Assembly (NCBI GenBank): GCA_035352715.1
Contig: DAOPYE010000041.1
Span: 1 to 20,725, forward strand
DNA length: 20,725 bases
DNA from: DAOPYE01 sp035352715
Lineage (GTDB): Bacteria > Acidobacteriota > Holophagae > Holophagales > Holophagaceae
Reading direction: 5' to 3'
Below the pieces are notes generated by a model. The model worked only from the letters and a program-made list of their open reading frames with translations. It searched no databases and had not been told where the DNA came from. This document shows, in pieces, positions 1 to 7,336 of the stretch. Every line of letters begins with the position of its first letter. Positions within the stretch are counted from its first letter, which is position 1. Both the position numbers and the translations under genes were made by a program.

Positions 1-1
1 C

Positions 2-316
2 ACCAACCCCACCCGCTTCCAGCACCCCGTGGCCGGCACCTACAAGAAGGAGTGCGTGGAGCAGGGCAAGAAGTACTTCTCCGTGGCTTCCGGCGGCGGC
101 ACGGGCCGCACGCTGCACCCGGACAACATGGCCGCCGGTCCCGCCAGCTATGGCATGACCGACACCATGGGCCGCATGCACAGCGACGCCCAGTTCGCCG
201 GCTCCTCCTCCGTGCCCGCGCACGTCGAGATGATGGGCTTCCTCGGCATGGGCAACAACCCCATGGTCGGCGCCTCCGTGGCCGTCGCCGTGGCGCTCGA
301 GCAGGCGCAGAAGTAG
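2..316 (+). CDS. C-terminal part of a probable GrdC-like protein (glycine reductase complex C, beta subunit / DUF5940 type), 5' end missing
   Basis: The window opens inside this gene: the frame is open from base 2 to the TAG at 314-316, giving about 104 residues. The visible part is rich in Gly, Met and Ala and carries the segments SVASGGGTGRTLHPDN, TDTMGRMHSDAQFAG and SSSVPAHVEMMGFLGMGNNP. From memory these resemble the C-terminal region of the thiolase-fold beta subunit of glycine/sarcosine/betaine reductase component C, which takes part in acetyl phosphate formation. That assignment rests on motif recall only. No signal peptide or membrane segment is visible in this part. An intrinsic terminator follows 18 bases after the stop, so this is the last gene of its transcript. 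Other thiolase-like enzymes remain possible. Confidence 0.45.
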   Translation, partial: TNPTRFQHPVAGTYKKECVEQGKKYFSVASGGGTGRTLHPDNMAAGPASYGMTDTMGRMHSDAQFAGSSSVPAHVEMMGFLGMGNNPMVGASVAVAVALEQAQK

Positions 317-333
317 TCGCGCCTTTCCTGCGG

Positions 334-366
334 AAAAGGGCCTGGTCCTCTGGACTGGGCCCTTTT
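334..366 (+). terminator. Rho-independent terminator after the GrdC-like gene
   Basis: AAAAGGGCC (334-342) pairs with GGCCCTTTT (358-366). An inner GGTCC/GGACT helix extends the stem and the descending arm ends in a short T run. It lies between the stop at 316 and the next start at 400. Confidence 0.8.
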
Positions 367-399
367 CGCGTACCGCCTATGCTGGACACGGGAGCATTC

Positions 400-777
400 A
401 TGATCCGTGTCGATCGGGAAACCTTCGAGGGGCTGGTGGTCCAGGCGCTCGACAGCCTTCCGGAGGCGCTGCAGGCCGAGATCTCGAATCTGGAGATCGT
501 CGTGAAAGAGCGAGCCTCCATGGAAGAACGCCGCCTGGGAGGCACAGGCTTTGGCGGCGATCTCTTCGGGCTGTACCGCGGCGTGCCCCTCACCCAGCGC
601 AATACGGCCTACGATAAGGTGCTGCCGGATCTCATCACCATCTATCAGCAGATCCACGAAGAGACCTGCGATACGCCCGAAGAGCTGGCCGAGGCGGTGG
701 CCCGCACCGTGCGCCACGAGGTCGCCCACCACTTTGGGCTTACGGATGGTCGACTGGAGGAATTGGGCGCTTACTGA
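400..777 (+). CDS. Small zincin-like metallopeptidase family protein (DUF1025/MMP-like)
   Basis: 125 aa. The motif HEVAHHFG (H106, E107, H110) is the HExxH zinc-binding/catalytic signature. D116 a few residues later is the likely third ligand, as in the short bacterial single-domain 'metallopeptidase family' proteins, whose usual length (about 120-140 aa) this matches. No signal peptide or membrane helix is visible, so it is cytoplasmic; the substrate is unknown. The ATG at 400 is preferred over the in-frame ATG at 379 because GGGAG (390-394) lies 5 bases upstream. A longer open frame upstream overlaps the terminator and the previous gene and is rejected. The MFS gene starts 12 bases downstream, so the two are probably co-transcribed. 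Confidence 0.8.
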   Translation: MIRVDRETFEGLVVQALDSLPEALQAEISNLEIVVKERASMEERRLGGTGFGGDLFGLYRGVPLTQRNTAYDKVLPDLITIYQQIHEETCDTPEELAEAVARTVRHEVAHHFGLTDGRLEELGAY

Positions 778-789
778 GAGACTGGAGCC

Positions 790-1941
790 ATGTCTCAAGC
801 GCGCCGTACCTCTGTTTTGATCGTTGTCTCCCTCGCGCTCTTCACCGACACGGTTCTCTACTATCTGCTGGTGCCGCTGCTTCCCGCCTTCGCGCGGCAG
901 TACGGCTTGGGGCAGATGAGCCTGGGCCTGTTGTTCGGGTGCTATTCCGCGTGCCTGCTGCTGGCGACCTTTCCCCTGGGCGCCCTGGCGGATCGCGTGG
1001 GGCGGCGCGCGCCCATGCTGTGGGGGCTTGTCGGGCTGGGCGCGGCGACGCTGCTGTTCGCCTATGCCCAGCATTTCTGGCTACTGGTGGTTGCGCGTGG
1101 GCTGCAGGGCATTTCGGCGACGGCTACCTGGACCGCGGGCATGGCGCTGCTGGCGGATCACTTCCCGACCGAAGGGCGCGGGCGGGCCATGGGCACCGTC
1201 TTCGCCTTCGCGAATCTGGGCGTCCTGATTGGGCCTCCCGCTGCCGGGTTCCTGTTCCAGCATTTCGGCATGCGCGTGCCGTTCCTGGTGGGGGCTGGAT
1301 TGGTGGCGCTGGATGCGGTGGCGCGGATCTGCCTGATCCGCGAAATGCCCCACCGATCCGGTGTTCAGGTGGATTTCCGCTCGCTGCTGGGCAACGACTC
1401 CATCCGCGTATTGGCGGGCGTCATGGCCATGGGCGCGGCCATGTGGGCGCTGCTGGAATCGGTGCTGCCCTTGCACTTCGATCGCACGCTGCACATGGGT
1501 TCAGGCGCCATCGGACTCTGCTTTGGGCTATCGGGCCTGGCCCACATGGCCACTTCGCCCTTGATGGGATGGTGTTCGGATCGGGTGGGGCGGCGCAGGG
1601 TGCTGACGGTGGGGTTCGTGTGCGCGGCGCTGCTGTTGCCCTTGCCGGTGATCTTCCACAGCCTGTTCGCCGTGCAGGCCGTCATGCTCGCCCTGGGCCT
1701 TACCGCGTCGTTCCTGCTTTCGCCCGTGAGTCCCGCGATGACCGATGCGGTGGAGCGCATGGGCAGCTCCAGTTTTGGGGCCATGTTCGGCCTGGTGAAC
1801 TTCGCCTATGCGCTGGGCTTGATGGCGGGGCCCCTTGTGGGCAGCGGCGGCGTGGCATTGATGGGCCTGCGCGCCACACTGGTGGCCGTGGCGGTCGGCT
1901 TCCTGGGCTACACGCTGCTATTGAAGCGCGTCAGATCCTGA
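790..1941 (+). CDS. MFS transporter, DHA1-like drug/metabolite exporter
   Basis: 383 aa, hydrophobic throughout, consistent with 12 transmembrane helices. The loop 2-3 signature is GALADRVGRR (about residues 64-73). A degenerate repeat in the second half (GWCSDRVGRRR) marks the internal duplication typical of the Major Facilitator Superfamily. Helix 1 carries an Asp followed by YYLLVPLLPAF, and GPPAAGF matches the antiporter motif C region, which points to a proton-coupled exporter of the DHA1/VMAT-like group. Substrate cannot be read from sequence. The ATG at 790 follows GAGAG/GGAG within 15 bases. The 3' end overlaps the convergent methyltransferase gene by 11 bp with no terminator between them. 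Confidence 0.85.
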   Translation: MSQARRTSVLIVVSLALFTDTVLYYLLVPLLPAFARQYGLGQMSLGLLFGCYSACLLLATFPLGALADRVGRRAPMLWGLVGLGAATLLFAYAQHFWLLVVARGLQGISATATWTAGMALLADHFPTEGRGRAMGTVFAFANLGVLIGPPAAGFLFQHFGMRVPFLVGAGLVALDAVARICLIREMPHRSGVQVDFRSLLGNDSIRVLAGVMAMGAAMWALLESVLPLHFDRTLHMGSGAIGLCFGLSGLAHMATSPLMGWCSDRVGRRRVLTVGFVCAALLLPLPVIFHSLFAVQAVMLALGLTASFLLSPVSPAMTDAVERMGSSSFGAMFGLVNFAYALGLMAGPLVGSGGVALMGLRATLVAVAVGFLGYTLLLKRVRS

Positions 1942-2638
1942 TGGCCCGGTAGACCCAGCGCGGTGCCTCCGGCCGCCAGGCCGAGCCGTTGTCGTCGAAC
2001 CTGTCAATCCATCCGAAGCCTGCCTGGGCCAAGTGATCCAAGATATCCCGGTCTTCGGGAATCCAGATATCGTGCCGGAACCGCACGCCGTCCATGATGC
2101 GGTCCGTGAGCACCCGGCGCTGGTCGGGGCTCCATCGCACGCGCTCCCGGTACGGTCCGATCTGCATCCACTGGTTCTCGATCGGCGCGATGGCGGTTCG
2201 CAGCGCCTCGCGGCCCACGAGATCCAGCAACAGCCTTCCGCCGGGCTTGAGCACCCGCGCGAATTCCCGCAGCTGGCGCTGATTCTCCGCGTCGTTCTTA
2301 AAGTAGCCCCAGCTCGTGAAGGCGCAGAAGACGCCGTCCGCGCACGCCGGGCGAAAGGGCAGGGCGCGAAAATCCAGGCGCGCCAGGAGTGCTGGATTTT
2401 CCTGCTGGTGCCGGCGCAGATTCAGCGCGCTGAGGTCTCCGCCGACGACGCGCCAGCCTCGCGCGCGCAGGGCCGGGCGAAGACGGCCCCATCCGCAGGG
2501 CAGATCTAGCACCAGGCTATTCGGCGCGAGATCCAGAAGCTCGGCCAGGACAGCACCCTCGCTGGCAGCATCCTGCTCCTTGTCCTGATAGATCTCGAAG
2601 TAGAGCGGATGATCAAAATCCCTGGCGAACCATTCCAT
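1931..2638 (-). CDS. Class I SAM-dependent methyltransferase
   Basis: 235 aa, Rossmann-fold methyltransferase. Motif I is VLDLPCGWGR (residues 43-52), with the acidic ribose-binding D68 in VVGGDLSALNL (motif II), and CAFTSWGYF plus the post-motif RVLKPGGRLLLDL (128-140) typical of small-molecule methyltransferases. The start is set at the ATG at 2638 (MEWFARDF). The frame stays open far upstream, but that region is the antisense of the exporter gene in another frame and is not counted. The SD is weak (GGGA about 10 bases upstream). It begins 20 bases after the exporter stop, so it is probably the second gene of that operon and may modify the exporter's substrate. The acceptor is unknown. Confidence 0.85.
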   Translation of the reverse strand: MEWFARDFDHPLYFEIYQDKEQDAASEGAVLAELLDLAPNSLVLDLPCGWGRLRPALRARGWRVVGGDLSALNLRRHQQENPALLARLDFRALPFRPACADGVFCAFTSWGYFKNDAENQRQLREFARVLKPGGRLLLDLVGREALRTAIAPIENQWMQIGPYRERVRWSPDQRRVLTDRIMDGVRFRHDIWIPEDRDILDHLAQAGFGWIDRFDDNGSAWRPEAPRWVYRAIRI

Positions 2639-2658
2639 CGGCGATCCCAAACGTTGGC

Positions 2659-4110
2659 CTACAGCTTTTCGTTCGCGCCGCGGGTCAGCGACGCCCAGGC
2701 GCCCAGCAGCACCAGGAATGCCCCGCTGAACATGGCCGCGCGGTATCCCCAGGCGAAGGCGTCGGCCGCGGCAGATGGAGCAGAGGATGCGGCGGAAGAC
2801 GATGCCTGCAGCAGCTTGCGCCAGCCACCCGGTCCCAGGCGGCTGGCAGCGATGCCTCCGAGGATGCCGACGCTCAGGGCTTGCCCGACGACGCGCATGG
2901 TCGCCATGAAGGCGCTGGCGCGGCTGAGCTGGCTGCGTTCGACGCTGCCCATGATGGCGCTGGTGTTGGGCGAGCTGAATACGCCCATGCCCAGGCCCAC
3001 GACAGCCAGGGCGGCCATCACGTGGACCAGGCTCGCATCGCGGCCCATGAGCGCCAGCATTCCCATGCCGATGGCCGTGATCAGCATGCCCGCCGTGCTG
3101 AGCCATCGGGATCCCATGCGATCGCTCAGGCGTCCCGCGATGGGGCTGAAAGCCGCCTGCAGCGCGGGTTGGGCGAGCATCACCCACCCGGTCGTGCGGG
3201 CCGAACGGCCTTGCACCAACTGGAGCTGGGCGGCGGTCAGGATGGCGATGGCGTAGAGGGCCATGTAGTTCAGCAGCGCCGCGAGATTGGCCATGGCGAA
3301 CAGCCGATGGGTCCTGAGCAGCTCCAGGTCCAGCATGGGATCCTCCCGCTTTCGCTCCTGGGCGATCAATAGCGCGAAACACGCGGCCGCGGCGGCGAGC
3401 ATGGCCCAGCTGCGCAGCAGCCTCCATCCCCATTCGGAGGAGAAGGTGAGCGGCACCAGGAGGCAGAGCAGGAACAGCCCCAGCAGCGTAGCTCCGGGCA
3501 GATCCGAATGGGACGGCGAGGCTGCTCGGCGCGGCTCTTTGGGAAAGACGCCCAAGCCCCAGAGGTAGACGATCGCGCCGATGGGCAGATTGATGAGAAA
3601 GATCCAGGTCCAGCTGAAGCGCTCGACGAGGAATCCGCCCAGGGGCGGTCCCACGCTGAGCCCGACGTAGATGACCATGACGTTGATGCCCAGGGCGCGC
3701 CCGCGTTCCCGCTCGGGGAAGACGGCGGTGATGATGGCGGCCGAGGTGGCGCTCAGCAGCGCGGCACCGGCCCCCTGCACGATGCGGCTCAGGATCAGGG
3801 TGGCGCCGTTGATGCTGCAGGCCGCCGCCAGCGATCCCAGCGTGAAGACCAGGATGCCGGCGAGGTAGTAGCGCAGACGGCCGCCCCGGTCCGCAAGGCG
3901 GCCAAAGGGGATCAGCAGGATGGCCATGGATAGCAGGTACGCCGCCTGGACCCACATCGAGGCGGCGTATCCCAGATGCAGCAGTGGACCCATCTTGGGC
4001 AGGGCCACGGAGACGATGGAGCCATCCAGCGGTGCCATGAACGCCCCCACGGAGGTCAGCGCCAGGATGGTCCAGCGACGCTTCTGCATCCGTTCGTCCA
4101 TGGCTTCCAT
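2659..4110 (-). CDS. MFS transporter, DHA2 (EmrB/QacA) family, 14 TM
   Basis: 483 aa. The N-terminus has FMAPLDGSIVSVALP (D29 in helix 1, the DHA2 motif D1), then GRLADRGGRLR (70-80, loop 2-3 motif A), LSRIVQGAGAAL and GLSVGPPLGGFL (antiporter motif C). Length and helix pattern fit the 14-TM proton-driven multidrug exporters. ATG 4110 is chosen over a TTG at 4116 because GGGAG lies 6 bases before 4110 but would abut 4116 directly. The C-terminal region has a Ser/Ala-rich low-complexity segment before the last helix. A perfect 6-4-6 inverted repeat at 4125-4140 next to the SD could be a repressor site. The methyltransferase follows 20 bp downstream. Confidence 0.88.
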   Translation of the reverse strand: MEAMDERMQKRRWTILALTSVGAFMAPLDGSIVSVALPKMGPLLHLGYAASMWVQAAYLLSMAILLIPFGRLADRGGRLRYYLAGILVFTLGSLAAACSINGATLILSRIVQGAGAALLSATSAAIITAVFPERERGRALGINVMVIYVGLSVGPPLGGFLVERFSWTWIFLINLPIGAIVYLWGLGVFPKEPRRAASPSHSDLPGATLLGLFLLCLLVPLTFSSEWGWRLLRSWAMLAAAAACFALLIAQERKREDPMLDLELLRTHRLFAMANLAALLNYMALYAIAILTAAQLQLVQGRSARTTGWVMLAQPALQAAFSPIAGRLSDRMGSRWLSTAGMLITAIGMGMLALMGRDASLVHVMAALAVVGLGMGVFSSPNTSAIMGSVERSQLSRASAFMATMRVVGQALSVGILGGIAASRLGPGGWRKLLQASSSAASSAPSAAADAFAWGYRAAMFSGAFLVLLGAWASLTRGANEKL

Positions 4111-4124
4111 ATCCAACTCCCGGC

Positions 4125-4140
4125 TTCAGGATGACCTGAA
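4125..4140. promoter_or_regulatory. Inverted repeat TTCAGG-N4-CCTGAA, possible operator
   Basis: TTCAGG (4125-4130), ATGA, CCTGAA (4135-4140): a perfect 6-4-6 dyad 15 bases upstream of the DHA2 exporter start. Local repressors of exporters (TetR or MarR type) often bind such dyads, but no regulator gene lies beside it here. Confidence 0.4.
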
Positions 4141-4146
4141 ATCCAG

Positions 4147-4177
4147 CGTTCGCCGATAGCTCTCCGCCGTTCGCCGA
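4147..4177 (+). promoter_or_regulatory. Direct repeat CGTTCGCCGA x2, 21-bp period: candidate LytTR-regulator binding site
   Basis: CGTTCGCCGA occurs at 4147-4156 and again, unchanged, at 4168-4177. The 21-bp offset is two helical turns, so both copies face the same side of the DNA. LytTR-domain regulators (AgrA, ComE) typically bind two roughly 9-bp direct repeats containing a GTT core with 12-13 bp between them. The repeats sit 58 bp before the first ORF of the operon that ends in a LytTR response regulator, which suggests autoregulation. This is inference. Confidence 0.5.
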
Positions 4178-4235
4178 ATCGCATCTACCTTCGTGCGTGG
4201 GGTTCCGTAGTCTGGTTTAGCGCAAGGAGGTTGCC

Positions 4236-4358
4236 TTGAATCTCGCACCCTGGTTCGTCTCCATCCCCAAGCCCTTTCTCCTGGCTCTTGCCGCTTTGGC
4301 GATTGCTTCCCCTCTTTCATCCCTATGGCCGGGCGCCTCGCGCCGGAACGGGAGGTAA
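4236..4358 (+). CDS. Small single-TM membrane protein, 40 aa, TTG start
   Basis: Open frame of 40 codons from TTG 4236 to TAA 4356-4358. A strong SD, AAGGAGG (4224-4230), lies 5 bases before the TTG. The product has one hydrophobic stretch, PFLLALAALAIASPLSSLW (about residues 13-31), followed by a basic tail (GASRRNGR), so it looks like a one-helix membrane peptide. Its stop overlaps the SD of the next gene (GGAGGTAACC), whose ATG is two bases later; this favours translational coupling and membership of the envelope-signalling operon. No known family is recognised. An alternative is that it is only a leader ORF that couples translation of the DUF5668 gene. Confidence 0.5.
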   Translation: MNLAPWFVSIPKPFLLALAALAIASPLSSLWPGASRRNGR

Positions 4359-4360
4359 CC

Positions 4361-4780
4361 ATGGAAACGCAGATGTTCTGCCGCGGGCACCGATATCGCG
4401 ATGGCCTCGATGGCGAGGGCTCCATGCGCCGCCTGATCCGGCGGATTTTCTTCGGCGTAGCCGTCATGGCCGTGGGGGTGGTCTTCCTGTTGCACAACCT
4501 CGGGCTGGCGAAGCTGGATCACGTTTATCAATACTGGCCCATGTTGATCGCAGTCCTGGCGATTGGGCACTTCATCTCCCGTGGCGTGCTGTCCATGGGG
4601 GGGCATCTGCATCTGCTGGCGTGCGCGGCGCTCCAGATGGCGTGCCTGGAACGGTTCGATCTGATGGAGCGCTGGTGGCCCGCGGCCATCGTGTGGATCG
4701 GCATCATCATCGTCTTGCGCGCGCTGTTCCCAGGTAAGTCCCCGCAAATCTGTCACGATACGGATGAGAGGCAGTCATGA
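4361..4780 (+). CDS. DUF5668-type small membrane protein
   Basis: 139 aa. After a short polar N-terminus come three or four hydrophobic helices: FFGVAVMAVGVVFLLHNLG (about 30-48), WPMLIAVLAIGHFIS (59-73), a moderately hydrophobic stretch around 82-96, and WWPAAIVWIGIIIVLRALF (105-123). The repeated pattern of a helix ending in a short loop with YWP/WWP is typical of the DUF5668/LiaI-LiaF transmembrane domain found in envelope-stress operons. The SD GGGAGGTAACC before ATG 4361 is excellent, and the in-frame ATG at 4325 has none. The gene ends in ATGA shared with the following gene. It is likely a partner or paralogue of the membrane half of the LiaF-like protein. Confidence 0.75.
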   Translation: METQMFCRGHRYRDGLDGEGSMRRLIRRIFFGVAVMAVGVVFLLHNLGLAKLDHVYQYWPMLIAVLAIGHFISRGVLSMGGHLHLLACAALQMACLERFDLMERWWPAAIVWIGIIIVLRALFPGKSPQICHDTDERQS

Positions 4781-5499
4781 ACACCGAATTCGAAACCCGC
4801 ACCTACAGGGCCTTTTCGCCACGGCTTGTGCTGGGCATCGGCGTGATCCTGTTCGGCCTGATCTGCGCCCTGAATCAGATCCCCGCCATCCAGAATTCGC
4901 CCTTCCTGGATTTCGTGAAGAACCTTTGGCCCTTGATCCTCGTGGGCATGGGCATCGCCAAGATCCGTCAGTCGGAGAGCCGGAACAGCACCGGCGGGTA
5001 CGCGCTGGTTGCGGGTGGCCTCTTTGGATTGCTGCTGACGCTGGGGCATGGGCACTTCGATCAGCTCATCGGTCCCGCGCTGTTGCTGACGCTGGGCATC
5101 TTTATCGTGCTGAACGCGCTCAAGCAGCACCGGCGCGTGCCTCCCGAACTGCAGCACAGCGAACACTTCTCCCAGGGCACGGCAATCCTAAGCGGCTTCA
5201 AGCACCGCGTTCTGTCCCAGGCCTTCAAGGGGGGAGAACTGACGGCCATCTTCGGCGGCTTTGAGCTCGATTTGCGCCAGGCTGCGATGGAAGGCACCTC
5301 GGTCCGCATGGATGTGTTCGTGCTCTTCGGTGGCGGCGAGATCCGGGTTCCCGAGGGCTGGGATGTGCTGGTGCAGGCCACGGCCATCGCGGGTGGCGTG
5401 GAGAACAAGGCAGGCGCGGTGTTGATGGAGGTGAGCGATCGGCCCCGCCTGGTCATCACGGGCACGATCCTCTTCGGTGGTATCGAGATCAAGCGCTAA
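4777..5499 (+). CDS. LiaF-like membrane protein (DUF5668 plus LiaF C-terminal domain)
   Basis: 240 aa. The N-terminal half has hydrophobic helices at about 17-32, 50-62, 76-90 and 97-113, with WPLILVGMGI matching the DUF5668-type membrane domain. The C-terminal half (about 135-240) is a soluble repetitive beta region with GGELTAIFGGFELDL, FVLFGGGEIRVPEGW, ATAIAGGVENKA and TILFGGIEIKR. Such GGxE/FGG repeats characterise the LiaF/VraT-like 'cell wall-active antibiotics response' domain. In Firmicutes LiaF inhibits the LiaS kinase; here the neighbouring kinase is LytS-type, so a similar sensor-inhibitor role is inferred. The gene overlaps the previous one by ATGA, and the kinase starts 11 bp after its stop. 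Confidence 0.85.
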   Translation: MNTEFETRTYRAFSPRLVLGIGVILFGLICALNQIPAIQNSPFLDFVKNLWPLILVGMGIAKIRQSESRNSTGGYALVAGGLFGLLLTLGHGHFDQLIGPALLLTLGIFIVLNALKQHRRVPPELQHSEHFSQGTAILSGFKHRVLSQAFKGGELTAIFGGFELDLRQAAMEGTSVRMDVFVLFGGGEIRVPEGWDVLVQATAIAGGVENKAGAVLMEVSDRPRLVITGTILFGGIEIKR

Positions 5500-5510
5500 G
5501 GCTATCCGGC

Positions 5511-6581
5511 ATGCATCCGCTTCTTTCCAATCGCAAACGTCTGGGCGCCTACCTTCTCGGGTGGGTGCCCTGCTGGGCGCTCCAGGCCCTTCAATTGCTG
5601 GTCATGCACTGGCCGCTGCACTTCGCGCTGGTCCTCGCGACCCTGAGCAGCGCGCTGGGGGCCGCCCTGTTTTTCACCAGCGGCTATCTGTGCAGCGCCT
5701 TGCCCTTGCGTCAAGGGCGCCAACCCTGGGTCATCGGCAGCGCCATCGGGCTCGCCGCCGTATTGATGGGCGCGTTGTGGGCGTGGCTGGTGCTTCGCTT
5801 CGTGGTGCTGGCCAGTTACTGGAAACCCCTTGGGGATCTCGTGCGCTGGGCTCCGACCAATTCGGGCATGTTCATGGGGTTGGTGGGCACGGGTGCGCTT
5901 TTCTACCTGGTGATCGTGGCGCTCAACTATGTGCTGATCAGCCAGGACCAGCGCCAGGAAGCCGAGCGCACCGAGCAGAACCTGCGCGTGATGGCGCGCG
6001 AGGCGGAGCTGAAAGCCTTGCGCGCCCAGCTCAATCCCCACTTCCTATTCAATAGCCTGAATTCCATCAGCGCGCTGACGACGCTGGATCCCAAACGCGC
6101 CCGCGAGATGTGCGTGCTGCTATCCGATTTCCTGCGCAAGAGCCTGCGCCTGGGCGAACGCCCCACGGTCAAGCTCGCCGAGGAATTGGAAATGGTGCGG
6201 GCCTATCTGTCCATCGAGCAGATCCGGTTCGGCTCCCGCCTCTCCGTGGAATGGGATATCGCGCCGGGTGCGGAAGACGCTGTGCTGCCGACGCTGCTGT
6301 TGCAGCCTCTGGTCGAAAATGCCATCAAGCATGGCATTGCGGCCTTGGCCGAAGGCGGGACCATTCGCATCGCTGCCGCGCGCAAGGGTGCCTTCCTGGA
6401 GGTTCGTGTGGAAAACCCCACCGATCCTGACGCCGAACACCCCGTCGGGCTGGGCATGGGATTAAGGCAAGTGAAATCCAGGCTCCAGGGCCGCTATGGT
6501 TCCGAGATCTTTTTCGACGCTGCGCAAAAAGATGGCCGCCATTGCGTGCTGCTGGCCTTTCCCACCGAGGTGAATCCATGA
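5511..6581 (+). CDS. LytS/YehU-type sensor histidine kinase (His_kinase family)
   Basis: 356 aa. Four hydrophobic helices occupy roughly residues 12-33, 38-62, 74-101 and 119-143, with no large periplasmic loop. A short coiled-coil (QDQRQEAERTEQNLRVMAREAELKAL, about 145-170) follows. The His_kinase domain begins with LRAQLNPHFLFNSLNSI, H177 being the phosphoacceptor. The ATPase domain has LLLQPLVENAIKHG (N270, N box) and GLGMGLRQVKSRL (313-325, G box). This is the intramembrane-sensing kinase type that pairs with LytTR regulators. The lack of an extracellular domain suggests that it receives its signal through membrane partners such as the LiaF-like protein. The stop overlaps the regulator's ATG (ATGA at 6578-6581). 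Confidence 0.92.
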   Translation: MHPLLSNRKRLGAYLLGWVPCWALQALQLLVMHWPLHFALVLATLSSALGAALFFTSGYLCSALPLRQGRQPWVIGSAIGLAAVLMGALWAWLVLRFVVLASYWKPLGDLVRWAPTNSGMFMGLVGTGALFYLVIVALNYVLISQDQRQEAERTEQNLRVMAREAELKALRAQLNPHFLFNSLNSISALTTLDPKRAREMCVLLSDFLRKSLRLGERPTVKLAEELEMVRAYLSIEQIRFGSRLSVEWDIAPGAEDAVLPTLLLQPLVENAIKHGIAALAEGGTIRIAAARKGAFLEVRVENPTDPDAEHPVGLGMGLRQVKSRLQGRYGSEIFFDAAQKDGRHCVLLAFPTEVNP

Positions 6582-7336
6582 CGGAACGAACCTACACCGC
6601 GCTGATCGTGGATGATGAAGAACTGGCTCGCGCTATCGTGAAGGAGCATCTGGCCACGCATCCCGAGATCACCGTGCTGGCTGAATGCGCCAATGGATTC
6701 GACGCCGTGAAGGTCGCCACGGATCTGAAGCCGGATCTGGTCTTCCTGGATATCCAGATGCCAAAGCTGGATGGCTTCGAGGTGCTGGAATTGCTGGATC
6801 CCCAGCCCACGGTTATTTTCATCACGGCCTACGATCAGCACGCCCTGCGCGCTTTCGAAGTCCACGCCGTGGATTACCTGATGAAGCCCTTCGGGCTGGA
6901 TCGCTTCGAGGAGGCCCTGGTGCGCGCGAAGGCGCGGCTGGACCAGGGGCATCCGGCGGGGCCGCAGCCCTCGGAGCTTTCGGCGACCGCCAAGAGCGAA
7001 TGGCCCCTGGATCGTCTGGTGGTGCGCGATGGCGCCAAGGTCACGCTCATCCCCATGACCAAGCTCGACTACATCCAGGCCCAGGATGACTACGTGCTGC
7101 TGAAGACGCCTGAAAAGGGGCATCTCAAGCAGCAGACCCTGGCCAGCCTGGAAGCCCGCCTGGATCCCAAACGATTCCTGCGGATCCATCGCTCCTACAT
7201 CATCCAGCTCGATCGTCTGGCGCGCCTGGAGCAGACGCCTTCCGAAAGCTGGGTGGCCGTGCTGAATGATGGAACCAAACTGCCCGTGAGTCGCAGTGGC
7301 TACGCGCGCTTGAAGGAGACACTCGGGGAGGGCTGA
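6578..7336 (+). CDS. LytTR-family response regulator
   Basis: 252 aa. Receiver domain at 1-120: acidic pocket D12-D13, phosphoacceptor D58 in VFLDIQMP, T83 in FITAY, and K103 in YLMKPF. A Pro/Ser-rich linker (about 124-145) precedes a LytTR DNA-binding domain (about 147-248) with YIQAQDDYVLLKT, FLRIHRSYIIQL and GTKLPVSRSGYARLK, all typical. ATG 6578 has GAGG 7 bases upstream and overlaps the kinase stop, so the pair is translationally coupled. It is likely phosphorylated by the adjacent LytS-type kinase. The direct repeat at 4147-4177 is a plausible target. No terminator is evident after the stop, only an AT-rich gap. Confidence 0.93.
   Translation: MTERTYTALIVDDEELARAIVKEHLATHPEITVLAECANGFDAVKVATDLKPDLVFLDIQMPKLDGFEVLELLDPQPTVIFITAYDQHALRAFEVHAVDYLMKPFGLDRFEEALVRAKARLDQGHPAGPQPSELSATAKSEWPLDRLVVRDGAKVTLIPMTKLDYIQAQDDYVLLKTPEKGHLKQQTLASLEARLDPKRFLRIHRSYIIQLDRLARLEQTPSESWVAVLNDGTKLPVSRSGYARLKETLGEG

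Noticed and set aside
148..1074. Long minus-strand open frame opposite the metalloprotease and MFS genes
   Set aside because: No SD, Arg/Gln/His-rich shadow composition, and it covers well-supported genes on the plus strand.
3508..3933. 141-codon plus-strand frame opposite the DHA2 exporter
   Set aside because: Asp/Gly/Ala/Arg-rich antisense shadow of transmembrane codons.
2639..3955. N-terminal extension of the methyltransferase frame
   Set aside because: It is the out-of-frame reading of the DHA2 exporter on the same strand; low-complexity Arg/Pro/Gly text with no domain.
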